From assembly GCA_037953745.1 (NCBI GenBank), contig JBAKBP010001393.1:18501-82500 (forward strand): a stretch of DNA of 64,000 nt. The letters are read 5' to 3'. This document shows positions 10,871-20,896 of this stretch, piece by piece; the stretch's first letter is position 1, and each line of letters starts with the position of its first letter. The stretch is from Lithodes maja (lineage: Eukaryota; Arthropoda; Malacostraca; Decapoda; Lithodidae). The translations under genes and the position numbers were made by a program. A model generated the notes under the pieces. The model searched no databases, had not been told where the DNA came from, and saw only the letters and a list, made by a program, of their open reading frames with translations.

Positions 10871-13771
10871 TTAGAACTCCAGCTTGGAGTGGTAATCAAA
10901 GAAGCACTCTAAAGCACAGAGTGCCACCTTGCACTCCACACACTCCATGGTTGACTTTTTACCTGGGTTCGGCCTCACCCTGCTGTTGTAGCAGACATGG
11001 CACCGCTTCTGCTGTGTTCTTCCTGATTCATTCTGAGGCAGGGAACCAAGCCTGTGCCTAATCAAGTATTGAGCAGCCTGCAAGCGGTCGATAACGGCGG
11101 GCCCAGGATGTGCCACTGCCCTCTGTGACGTACCATACTTCTCCAGGAGCTCCGTCAACACCTGCTTTTGGAACCTCCGCAGGCTATTGAACTTCAGGGG
11201 TGTGTTCACATTCCGAAGCTTGTAAATATTGTATGCATTCAGAACTGACATGTCCACCATATGCAGAAAGAACTTTTTGTACCATCTGCACGAGGTACGC
11301 AGGCAGTCAATGAAGCCTATCTGCATGTCGGACTTGTCCACCAGCCTCATGTTGATGTTGTAGTCCAGGACAGCATCGGGCTTGGTCACCCTGGCCTGGG
11401 TGCGGCGATCCACCTTGCCAGTCTCCACCATTTCCCCCTTGTGGATGGTGGTCAGGAGGTTGACCTTCCGCTGGTCGTGCCAGTGGATAGCCAGAATGGG
11501 CCCCGACTTCTTCTTGAAGACATCACCTTTTTTGGTCTTTGGAGGGAAAGGTGGCATGCCCTTCCTTTTCCCTCGTACTGTGCCTACAGTCCCCGTCTTG
11601 CGCTCATGCAGGTACTGTGAGAGAGTGGGGGACGTGTAATAATTGTCCGTGTAGAGGACGTGATTCTTATGGAAGTAGCGGTCCATCATGGCTTGCACCA
11701 CTGCTCCGCCAAAGCCAATGAGGGGGTCCACAAGCAAGTCCCCTTCCTTCCCACTGTAGACCAGGAAGTCCAGGACATAGCCAGTTTGGCAGTCGCACAG
11801 CACAAAGAATTTTATGCCAAAGCGATGTCTTTTTGAGGGGATGTACTGCCGGAAGCTGAGTTTTCCCCGGAACAGCACAAGAGACTCGTCAATGACGACC
11901 TTGCGGAAGGGCTTGAAGTAGGAGGTGAAGCGTTCTCGCATCATCTCATACAACGTCCTAATCTTCCACAGCTTGTCTGGGAGGTGGACGTCAAGGTTGG
12001 TGACAAGATGGAGCGCTGCGAGGATATCAAGGTACCGGTCGCGAGCCATATATTTCCCGAAGGCAGGGGTGGAAATCAGATCATTGGTGATCCAATAGTC
12101 AGGCAACCTATGCTTCTTGACATGAGGCATTAGCATGGTGAGTGCCAGGAACACCATGAATTCTTTATGAGTCACTGGGGTCCACTTCCTCATGTGGCCC
12201 TTGGTCACCTTGCCCAAAAAGTGGACCTGGAATTGGTGCTGCTTATTTGTCTCTTTGACAACATAGCCTACCACCTCCTCATCAAAGAATGCCTCAAATA
12301 GTTCGTGTGGTGGAGCATTGGGGCCTGCAGGAAAATTGGGGGTAATGCCTGAACCCTCCAGTACCTCATCAAAAGCTGGCACATCAGGGTTGTATCCATC
12401 CCCATCAACTACGTCTTGCCACTGAAAAACGTAGAATGGGTCTTGTCTACGCTGACGAGGAGCTCCAGCTGGTGGCCCAGCACGCCCAGGGCCAACTCGG
12501 GAGGCGCGCGCCCTAGGGCGGCGAGGGCGTCGGCCAGGGCGGCGGGCAGCACGACGGGCAGCACGACGCCGGGCCAAGCGGATGGGTCGAGGGTCGTCGA
12601 TGTCCATATAGTCATCGTCAGAGTGGTCATCTTGCCCTGACGGTGGACCTATGTAATCATGGCCAGAGTCTTCAGAGAGGTGCCCTTCATCATCAGTGGC
12701 CCCCACATAATCTGGCGGGGAACCAGTGATGCGTGGGCGGCGTGCGGGTGGGCGAGGTGGGGAAGGAGTGGCAGGTGAGGCTGTGTCCCCCCGAGGTCCC
12801 GGGCTCCTTGGCCTGCGACGAGTGACAGAAAGCAATGATTCACTGTCACTAGGCCCAGGTATTGGTGATGCGAGCTCAAAGACTTCTTCAGGAAGACATG
12901 TTGAAGGCGGGAGAGGTGGGGAGGACCGTGGGGAAAGTTGCGGGGACAGTTGCGGGGACGTATGGCTGGGGCCGGCCGGGGTGGACGCCGCCGCGGGAGC
13001 CTCGAACAAAACTCTCTTACTTTTCTTAATTTTCTTCGTATATTTTCTACCTTTCCCCTTTTCGGCAACAGTATGTCTCCTGTCGGGGGACCTAGGAGGC
13101 AAATAGGCCGAAAGTGGGGGGTCCTCAACCCTTGGCAATGGTGGGGGTGGTGGGGAAGAATGCGGGGCATCCGGGTCATCTTGGGTGGCGTGGGTAGATA
13201 AGGGAGACAATGGCGGACGAGAAGGGTCACCACGCTGACCCTCACTCACAGCCTCATCCTCACCAAGTATTTTTGCTTGTTCCCTAGCTGCCGCGGCCGC
13301 CTTCTCAAGTATTTTTTGCTTATACAAATGTAGCTTGAAAGGCGATTTACCTGGGGAAGGGCTTGGAGTCGTGTCACTTATGCGAAATTTGGTGAGTGAC
13401 CTTGAACTCTCCCACTCACTTACTCTCTCAAGTTCACTGTCTTTAGGTAAACCAGCTTCCTCAATAACTGGTACATCACCTACATCACTCTCATCACTGT
13501 CAATTTCTCTCGCAAATCCCAGGAATTGCTCTTCTTTCTCACTCTCATGGCCATAATCACTCGACTTATAATTACTGGAGTCGTCACTGACTTCATCATC
13601 AACATTATGCTTGGCATCAGCTCGCTCATAAAGTCTCAAAGTCATCTCAATACCTCCGGGAGATAACACATTTAGGCGATGCCGTCGGGGTAAGGCGCGA
13701 CGAACAAGCAAAGGCGTCGTAGGAAGCACGGTATCGGACACAGCGGAATCACTATTTGGCGTACTGTCCAT
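10871..13771 (-). CDS. piggyBac transposase
   Basis: The ORF is open from 13942, but the ATG at 13771 (protein MDSTPNSD...) is preferred because the upstream part overlaps the terminal repeats. It gives 966 residues, against roughly 600 for classical piggyBac. Residues ~1-450 are low-complexity: acidic, Ser/Pro-rich, then an Arg-rich patch. The DDE_Tnp_1_7 type catalytic domain follows, with the three Asp in VVIDES, LYTDNYYTS and VLDYN, all present. The C-terminus is a Cys-rich zinc domain (CHVCYNSR...CVECKVALC). It should excise and insert the element at TTAA. An AATAAA lies just past the stop (about 10845-10850, minus). No stop or frameshift is seen, so this copy may still encode an active enzyme. 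Confidence 0.92.
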   Translation of the reverse strand: MDSTPNSDSAVSDTVLPTTPLLVRRALPRRHRLNVLSPGGIEMTLRLYERADAKHNVDDEVSDDSSNYKSSDYGHESEKEEQFLGFAREIDSDESDVGDVPVIEEAGLPKDSELERVSEWESSRSLTKFRISDTTPSPSPGKSPFKLHLYKQKILEKAAAAAREQAKILGEDEAVSEGQRGDPSRPPLSPLSTHATQDDPDAPHSSPPPPPLPRVEDPPLSAYLPPRSPDRRHTVAEKGKGRKYTKKIKKSKRVLFEAPAAASTPAGPSHTSPQLSPQLSPRSSPPLPPSTCLPEEVFELASPIPGPSDSESLLSVTRRRPRSPGPRGDTASPATPSPPRPPARRPRITGSPPDYVGATDDEGHLSEDSGHDYIGPPSGQDDHSDDDYMDIDDPRPIRLARRRAARRAARRPGRRPRRPRARASRVGPGRAGPPAGAPRQRRQDPFYVFQWQDVVDGDGYNPDVPAFDEVLEGSGITPNFPAGPNAPPHELFEAFFDEEVVGYVVKETNKQHQFQVHFLGKVTKGHMRKWTPVTHKEFMVFLALTMLMPHVKKHRLPDYWITNDLISTPAFGKYMARDRYLDILAALHLVTNLDVHLPDKLWKIRTLYEMMRERFTSYFKPFRKVVIDESLVLFRGKLSFRQYIPSKRHRFGIKFFVLCDCQTGYVLDFLVYSGKEGDLLVDPLIGFGGAVVQAMMDRYFHKNHVLYTDNYYTSPTLSQYLHERKTGTVGTVRGKRKGMPPFPPKTKKGDVFKKKSGPILAIHWHDQRKVNLLTTIHKGEMVETGKVDRRTQARVTKPDAVLDYNINMRLVDKSDMQIGFIDCLRTSCRWYKKFFLHMVDMSVLNAYNIYKLRNVNTPLKFNSLRRFQKQVLTELLEKYGTSQRAVAHPGPAVIDRLQAAQYLIRHRLGSLPQNESGRTQQKRCHVCYNSRVRPNPGKKSTMECVECKVALCALECFFDYHSKLEF

Positions 13772-13964
13772 GATGGCGTAGGGGTAGATACTGTTGTTGT
13801 GGCGTCGTTTACGCCGGGTGGCGCCACCTACCGTCCCATGATACCAAAAATTTACGCGCGGCCTTCGAAAGCACGCATGCAAGCAATGGGCGTTCAAGAG
13901 CCCATCCGGGTTGCGCGGGCCGAGGTTGTTATGGGCGTTCAAGAGCCCATCCGGGTTGGAGGGG

Positions 13965-14558
13965 TTAAAGACGGTCTTAGCAACCTTGTGTAAAGGGCAC
14001 CCCTTAAGGTGGCCCCAGTATGTAGGCGAGTGTCAGCGTGTTATGAACTGTGCAGTGCATGTGACGCTAGGGGAACAACCTCATTTTGCGTTCTTTGGTC
14101 GTTACGCTCCCAGACAATTAGGTGCAGCGTTACCATCAATAGAAAATGAGGAACGCCAAGAGGCTATGTCCGTCGCGAAAGAGGTCTTGGAACAGACCTC
14201 ACTGACCATGGCCAGGAAGTTTAGAGACGTGGCTAATCGGAACCGCCGGAATGAAAAGGTCAATGTGGACGACATGGTATGGATCAGGAACGAGAATCCA
14301 CTACCCGGGACTAGCCAAAAGTTGAACGCAAAGTGGGTGGGTCCCTTTAGAGTTACGGAAGTAGTCCGAGACGGGGCTGCGTATAAGCTAGTAAATCCCT
14401 ATACGGGTGTGTTTATGAAAAGGGCCGCTGAGAAAGTGAAACCGTTCGTGGGTGAGGAGTTAGAGCAAGTTGAAATGCCGGTTGAGGAAGACTATCAACC
14501 TGAGATTTTAGCACCCAGAGCCCGTCAGCCGGCCCGGCGTTATATAGAATCTTGTTAG
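13965..14558 (+). pseudogene. pol: Integrase C-terminal part of element G1
   Basis: This is the second half of the split integrase, resuming at the right-hand TTAA and open to the stop at 14558. It starts with the helix just after the catalytic Glu (KTVLATL) and continues with the conserved WPQYV and GRYAPR segments. It ends in the small C-terminal domain with VDDMVWIRNE and KWVGPFRVTEVV (about 14260-14370), the GPY/F-type module of Gypsy integrases. No chromodomain is evident. Confidence 0.85.
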
Positions 14559-15326
14559 AGTGTACAGTAGAGTCCCTGTTGTGGTCGTCTTGTTGTGTAC
14601 TCCCCTGTGGCCCCCGCATGGTTAATTAATCTTTCCGGTCAAACCCCCGTGCAGCGAAACTTTAAGAGACGTAGGTGCCTAGGTTATGTAGAACGTCATA
14701 CAGGTGATTGGGACTAGGGTGGTGGCGTTCCCATCAGGACGTGCTGTTGGCTCTGAGTACCTTTATGGTTGACTGGGGTTATACTCCTTTCGTCCCGAGG
14801 CTCAGCCAGCGCACAGAGTGTGAAGGGACTCCCACGATACGGGTGTCCACGCTGCTCTCTAGTCTGGTCTCCTGGGGTTTTCCAAGCAATAAAGGGGTGG
14901 AGAGAGGCTGTCTCTACGGGGACAAGATAGTGCCTGGTTGGCACTCTCCTGAAAAGGAGGGACACTTTATAGAGTGGTATAGTGATTTGTTGATGAAGGA
15001 AGGGACGCCCCACAGGCAGAGTACAGTACAGTAATGTGTCAGATTCTAAGACGTTGGGTATAGACTGCGAGCTCTGGGCATGGTAAGATGCCAGGCGGAT
15101 CAGAAATTCTGCTGTAATAAGTTAAGGCTGGATTAATTGGTAACTGTATAATGTTTATGTTGATGAAAGAGTGAATGAGGTAAAAAGTCTTCAAAGAAAA
15201 GGTAGAGCTGTGTAACGGGAAGAAATTGTACTTTCCCTTTTGGTATATGTTGTAAGGTTTGACTTAACTAAGACTTTTTCCCCTTCATTCACTCTTCCCT
15301 ATATTTAAGGGAAATGTATCGTTTAA
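14559..15326. other. 3' non-coding part of element G1, first section
   Basis: No gene is supported. A 108-codon ORF (14708-15034) has no recognisable motif, signal peptide or membrane segment, and nothing here resembles an env gene. Confidence 0.4.
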
Positions 15327-15966
15327 CCTGTTAAGTGCTAAATAGCCCTAGGAGCTAGGGTAGTTATTTGTGTATTTCTAGCCTTGGATTCTGACAGAAT
15401 TCGTTATATTTACAATATAGACCATTATTTGTTTTCGGTATGCTTTTATTTTACATATATGATGTATATATGAACCTTCAAGAGTGCTAAAATAAGTGGG
15501 AAAAGCATTTGGGTGGTGAAAACCGAAGATATTGGCCACCCGGTCGTAATGTCAGGCGAGAGAGAGCTGCAGTCAACCCTCCTCTCTCGCTGTCTGTGAG
15601 GTAACTGAGGGGAGCGGGGCGGTCTGGGCTGGTGTGTGTGTGGTACATATCGATCTTTTCTGCAACCCACTTGTGCTACATTATCGCGGGAGAGAAAAAT
15701 AACCGATAAATGATGATAATAAGGGGGAAAATAGGTGATAATTGAGGAGGGGAGGGAGGGGGGAATAAGGTGGGGAAGGAGGGGAGGGGGGTGGGTGAGA
15801 TTTACATGGATGAGTACTGGAGGGGAATTATCTCACCTAGAGACAAATTTTTTTTTTTTGATAGGCCCTTTTTTTTTTTGGAAAGCTTTTTTTATGGTCC
15901 TGCTTCCGTGAGGCCTATCGCGTTCCCTATAGGAAGCCTTCCGTGAGGCCTATCGCGCTTGCCGGG
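15327..15966. mobile_element. TTAA-flanked non-autonomous element (MITE) in G1
   Basis: It is flanked by TTAA at 15323-15326 and 15967-15970. Its ends are imperfectly inverted: CCTGTTAAGTGC on the left against CCCGGCAAGCGC read inward from the right. It shares internal sequence with the insertion at 24455-25082, including GGGAAAATAGGTGATAA followed by a G/A-rich tract and GAGATTT-CATGG. It has no ORF. TTAA use suggests piggyBac-type mobilisation, but the termini differ from those of the full piggyBac element in this window. Confidence 0.65.
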
Positions 15967-15970
15967 TTAA

Positions 15971-16820
15971 GAAGGGTTAAGTAACCCTTGTAACCCTATG
16001 TAAAGAGGGAATTAGCCTAGATCAGGAGGAGAACTGATATTCTCAAATCTATCTAAAATACTTTCAAGCCTAATTTTCCTTTCACCCCTTTTGGTATCCC
16101 ATGTAAAAATCCTTCCTTTTCGAATTTAGAGTAATGCCCCCTTGTGTAAAAAGACCGCCAATTCCTACCCAAGCGACGCCACCCTTTGTGGTCACCCTCC
16201 CCTTTTTTGGCGGGATCCCTGGCACTGGCCCTCGGCCCCTCACTGTCGTGACCCCAGGCCTACGAGAGAGACGCCTACCCACCCCCAGTCTCTGTCATCA
16301 TTCCCCGCTTCTTCTCCGGACTTAGGCTTCCTTTCCCTCCATTCAGAGGTTGGTAATTAAGGTTTATAGTGTTATAAGGTATTGCTTATTCAGTTAAGTA
16401 AGTACTAGGTGTGTAATGTAGGAGGTATTGCTGTGATTGACAAATTTGTGAACTCGAGCCTACCATCGGGTTGGTCGACAGGCACCCCTCACCTGCCAAG
16501 TGCCTACAACCATACAAATTCCCCCATTATCATTGTGTTCAGTAAAACTTTGTCTGTGCACCTTTGCTAAGTGTTATTCTGATATTTTAGACTGTTATCC
16601 CAAATTAACGTCAAATTAACTTCGTCTGTAATAATTTCAGTCAGAGGGACGCCATTTGATGGCCTTCCAATTCTTGTGTTTTTCCATAATTCCCGACCAA
16701 ACTTAGGCTAGCCTATTTTTCTAGTTTGTCTTTCACCGTTTTACATAATCCTGAGGTAGTGCGAGAACACCAGTTAAGAGTAGAATTGAGGACGAAGTTG
16801 ATTAAAATGCTTTTGAAGCT
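15971..16820. other. 3' non-coding part of element G1, second section
   Basis: No gene is recognised. The bases just before the 3' LTR (GAGGACGAAG, about 16788-16797) are only weakly purine-rich, so no convincing polypurine tract could be placed. Confidence 0.4.
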
Positions 16821-19116
16821 TGACCGCCATTTTAGGATTTAGACCATCTCGCATTTCGGAGAGACGACCAGGTTGAGTAAATTACTAATGTAGCAGTTGT
16901 ATTGTATGTTTAGAACTTGTTCATTACTTTGAGTTTATAAAACCATGCATTTTGGTAAATATGATTGTATTTTAACATGTAAATCAGGAAAGGACATTCG
17001 TTTGAGATCGTGTCCTTGAGTTTTGTTTACCTTTCGTGTCTCCGACGTTCCAAAGTTAGGCCTATTCAGATAAGTATTTATAACTAATGTCTCCTAGGCC
17101 TGGTTATTGTTCATTTTAAATGTTTTTACTGGGTTATAGTGTAAAGAGTTACTTGTTATCTTGATTTAGAGGTCCTCATTTCCCAACCCCAGTACTGTCA
17201 AATTTCGGACCCCCATTGGGTCGGGTTTATTTCAGATGATTATTTGTTCTTACCTATTGTTACTTAAAGTTAACTTGTGAAAAGGCCGTTTAGGTATGGG
17301 TACTAGCTGAATTATTATGGTAGGTTATATGATTTTACATTTTTAATTAGCCTAGGCTACCTAACTTTCACCTAATTGGAAGTACAGTAGGCTATTATTA
17401 ATTATTGTGCTTTTTTAGTGTATTATGAGTATTGATTCCTATGATATAATTATGTTTGACATGGTCTAATGAACAGAGTTGCCTTGCAAGGGATGGAACG
17501 CTGTAGTGAGATTCTGGGCAGCTGATTTCAGGGGATAAGTTACTCGAGTTACAGTAGAATTAACGTTTAGCTTTGTTTGAGCCTTGTATAGCACCCTCCG
17601 CATTGAGCAGTCCAACCTGTTAAGTTTGACCATGACAATTACCTTTGATTTATGCCATTTTTGTATTGATTTGACTCCATAGATATGCTGTGTAATTATG
17701 TATTCCCAATTGTGTGTAAAGTACTGCTGAGTAACATATGTACCTGTACTTAATGAGAGGATCTTTGGATGCCTTAAGAGATTATTTCGGTACAGTACTG
17801 TAATGTCATAATTTGATCTGTCATTGTATTTCTGTACTTATATTAGCTCATCTATTTTTATCTGTTAATAGGAATCCATGTATTTTTATATGTTTATATA
17901 TTATTGCCTATATTTTTTATATGTATTTGTTTTAGTATTACTGTGTACCGTAATTAGGATATTGATTAACCCCATTATTAAGGGTTAGCTATATGTCAAC
18001 CGTGGGTTAAGAATGTATTCGAATTACCAGGGAACCAGTTTGGGACGGAGTTGATGTGATGCTGAATTGCTGATGGCGGAGAATCGGAGATTCACCCCTC
18101 CCATTGGCTGAGTGCAGGATGCTGAACTTGTGTACTGTACGAGGGTTCAAGGACTGCAGGAAGACGTATGATTACCCTCTATACCCCAGGATACGGTAGG
18201 CCGAAGAAACCTACAGGCAAGCCTGGCCGATACCGGTATCTAGCGGAATTGGGATGTATAATACTGAGAGGAATGGGATGGATACAGACAGCAATATTCG
18301 AGTCCTACTCCTAGGTTAAGAGACTGTCCCAGTACGGAAATGGATTGGTCCCAGGTTAATGGTATAGAGATAATTAGATACGGACCATACGGTACCAATG
18401 TTAAGAGTTGTAAACGGTAAAATGTTCCTTAAATATTAATATCAAGCTTAAGATTACTGCAATATGTTTGTATCTATCCTCCCGTACCTATTTGGATCTA
18501 AATGTGTTGTCAGGATGGTAAATCGGAGCTGTCAGTATTAAATTGGTCTAAGAGTAGTACCAGTAGCCTAACCGAGAGTTAAAGTCTTATCAGCCAACAT
18601 TGAAGGTGAAGTTCTTGATTGGTCTTTGCTAGCCTCCGATTTATCCTACTGTCCTAATGTACCTGAATAATGAGCATGAGTCACGATTGCATAAAGAATA
18701 AGAAAACCATGGGGACGGCCAGTTCACCTGAAGGTGAGCGATCAAATAATTCGAATGAATTACCGTTCCCAAAAACATCCTTATGTGATATCTAGAAAGT
18801 AGAGAATATGCTAGGTCTCAGTGGGGTTTTTGTGGTTCTTTGGTCTTATCATCGTGTCGGAGTTGCAGTCTTTCCCCTTCCTCGAAGGATGTTGGATGTG
18901 GGTCAACCAAACAGGGTTGTCCTCTCGTTAATTAGAATGCAATAACGGGTTTGTCGTCATCTCTTCCTTTCTATCCTTGAGTACCTATTTTCCACCTTCG
19001 CAGCTTAATCTATCTGTTTCTGTCTTACCCTCTCTCTCTTGTTCGCAGTAGAAGAAGGGAAGTGAAGGAAGAAGGAGAGATACCCAATCCTATTTCCCCC
19101 CCCCCCCCCCCCCCCG
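16821..19116 (+). repeat. 3' LTR of Gypsy element G1
   Basis: This is a near-identical direct copy of 539-2838, with scattered substitutions and a few single-base indels. It ends in a run of about 20 C (19096-19115). The last bases read CCGTA instead of CCGTTACA, so the final few bases of the LTR seem to be missing where the minus-strand gag begins. Confidence 0.9.
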
Positions 19117-20694
19117 TAAAGGCATCACGGACAGGGAATAAGCCTTCCGGATCCTTCTGCACTGGCAGTGTATTTACCTCGGAAGAATTGCCTCTAACAA
19201 ACTTCGATGTCCTCTTGAACACTCCAATGCCGTGAGCAAAAGACACGGCTGCCGGAGGAGGTCGACTAGGGCACTCATTTGCCTTATAACCCTCCTGGTG
19301 GCACTTAAAACACATAAATTTCGGTCTCGGCTTATACTGTGATGTAAAAGGCCCCTGACTTTTCTCATACGGCATGGTGTTAGGTTTGGATTCAGTTTTA
19401 GTTTCATTGCTCTTTTGTTTAAATGTGTCATTGCTACGGGGAGGGGGAGGATAACGGTCCCTAGCACTTGCATCGTACTTCTGTGAGGACCCGCAACCCC
19501 GAATCAACGACAGCCGTCGATCAGCCATTTCTGCTGCTTTGACTAGAGTTCTTGGGTTTTTCTCCTTTAAGTTCAAAGTTAGATCACCGCCCGTGCTCTT
19601 AAAGAACTGCTCCAACATCATTAACTGCTTAATTCCATCAAATGTTGTTACCTTCTCAGATCGGAGCCAGTTCCCCATAGCATCGGACAAGTCCCGGGCG
19701 TGTTCCAAAAAGGTGCCATCTCTTCCCTTGGTTACACCCCGGAACTTCAAACGGTACGCAGTTCGTAAGCCCTCAGGACAGCCTCCTTGAGATCCTCATA
19801 CACAATACATGACTCCAAAGGTAACGCATCGTAGGCTTTAAGACCCTTGCCTATTAATCTAGAGGATACAAGTGCTGCCCATTTATTCTCTGGCCACTGG
19901 TGTTCCTGGTACTTCTTCTCAAAGCGTGCAAAAAATTCTGTTACACCACTCTCATCAAACACCGGAACCAGTTTCAATAAGTGCAAGAGAGATTGATCAT
20001 GAGCACGGTTACCAGCCTCAAGTCGCTGTCCCGTTGTCTCTACTCGCGACTTCTCTACGTCCATGTCAGCACAGTACCTAATCGACTCTAAATCAGCTTG
20101 GATTTTTGCTAGCTTGGCTCTCTCTTCTATCTTGGCTAATTCTATTTGCTGCTGAAGCTAAAGCTCAGATACCCTGATAGCCTTTCTCTCTTCGATCTTA
20201 GCTAATTTGAGCTGATACAATAATTCTGGAGTTAACCCTGGAGGAGGTGAGGGTGCTACAATGTTTGAAATTACCGGTGGTCCCCCCAGGGGCAACCCAC
20301 CCTGCCAGTCACCACCCAACTATGGACGCGTACTCGGGGTCGGCAAACCACTGGGATGGCTAGGAGTCGAGTGTAGGGGAAGCATGGCCGAAGGGCTCTG
20401 AGCACTCAACCCATCTCGCTCCCTGCCCAGTACACACGTTATCAAGTTATCCCTGGTCATGCTGCTAGTACCGGTACCCACATGACCGATAGCTGTGGCC
20501 AGGCATTGAAGACCGTACCGATCCATACCCTCCAACCGCTCGGCAGTAACAGGCCATTGCAAAAATATCCTAGCATCCTCCTCACAGTTCACCTGATTAA
20601 CCCTTTCATCATACTGCTGTTCCTCAGTTTCGACATTACGTACTGTGTCTCCATTCTCCTCTGATCCGGTATAAGACATGATGCTCACAAACAT
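19117..20694 (-). pseudogene. gag: Degraded gag of element G2
   Basis: Three open pieces in different frames (20694-20320, 20064-19747 and 19750 downward) align in order with the gag at 47070-48700. They cover the N-terminal domain, a Lys/Glu-rich coiled-coil stretch (LAKIEER), the capsid core (KWAALVSSRLIGKGLKAYDALPL) and one CCHC knuckle (CFKCHQEGYKANEC). Frame breaks lie in the coiled coil (near 20160) and at about 19750, and the frame runs into the G1 LTR after 19117. It is clearly non-functional. Confidence 0.85.
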
Positions 20695-20881
20695 TTCTCA
20701 CCTCAATATTCAGAAAAGAAGCACCCCAAACTCTTATACCTCAATATACACACACAAATTCTCGGAAATACTCGAGGGCTATACTATGTTGCAAAAAAAA
20801 ATTATTCTTGCTGATCCCCGCAAAATATTCCCCAAAACAACAAATGTTCCCTGCTAATAAATGTAGCTTCACCAAATCCTA

Positions 20882-20894
20882 GGTAAGGTCGCCA
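20882..20894 (-). promoter_or_regulatory. Primer-binding site of element G2
   Basis: On the minus strand TGGCGACCTTACC directly follows the LTR end (two bases between). The first eight bases, TGGCGACC, agree with a tRNA-Arg-type primer as used by mdg1/412-like elements; the rest does not match well. The element at 46858 has the same start. Confidence 0.5.
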
Positions 20895-20896
20895 TT

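Larger units (their letters stand above)
8122..13964 (-). mobile_element. piggyBac-type DNA transposon inserted in the G1 integrase
   Basis: TTAA flanks both ends (8118-8121 and 13965-13968), the piggyBac target duplication, and the integrase frame continues across if one TTAA and the insert are removed. The termini are imperfect inverted repeats of about 20 bp: the left starts CCCTCCAGCCCCGGGGGCT and the right, read inward, CCCCTCCAACCCGGATGGG. Near the right end a ~26-bp motif (GGGCGTTCAAGAGCCCATCC...) occurs twice, at about 13889 and 13933. The element carries one transposase gene on the minus strand, a 177-bp tandem array and a nested non-LTR copy. Without the nested copy it is about 4.45 kb. 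Confidence 0.88.
539..19116 (+). mobile_element. Gypsy-type LTR retrotransposon (element G1) with nested insertions
   Basis: Two direct repeats of about 2.3 kb (539-2838 and 16821-19116) bracket gag, protease, RT, RNase H and integrase reading in the plus direction. The domain order PR-RT-RNH-IN is that of Ty3/Gypsy elements. Removing the nested insertions (4855-5373, 8122-13964 plus one TTAA, 15327-15966 plus one TTAA) would leave an element of about 11.6 kb. The LTRs differ at about a dozen positions by eye, so the element is young, yet it is now dead: protease and integrase are both split. No target-site duplication is visible. The left flank is a non-LTR ORF and the right flank is the gag of another Gypsy. 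Confidence 0.85.

Noticed and set aside
12409..13245. ORFs opposite or beside the transposase N-terminus (up to 198 codons)
   Set aside because: Shadows of a GC-rich, low-complexity coding region; the minus frame with the DDE domain is the real gene.
14708..15034. Possible env gene of element G1
   Set aside because: 108 codons without signal peptide, transmembrane helix, cleavage site or glycosylation pattern, so no support.
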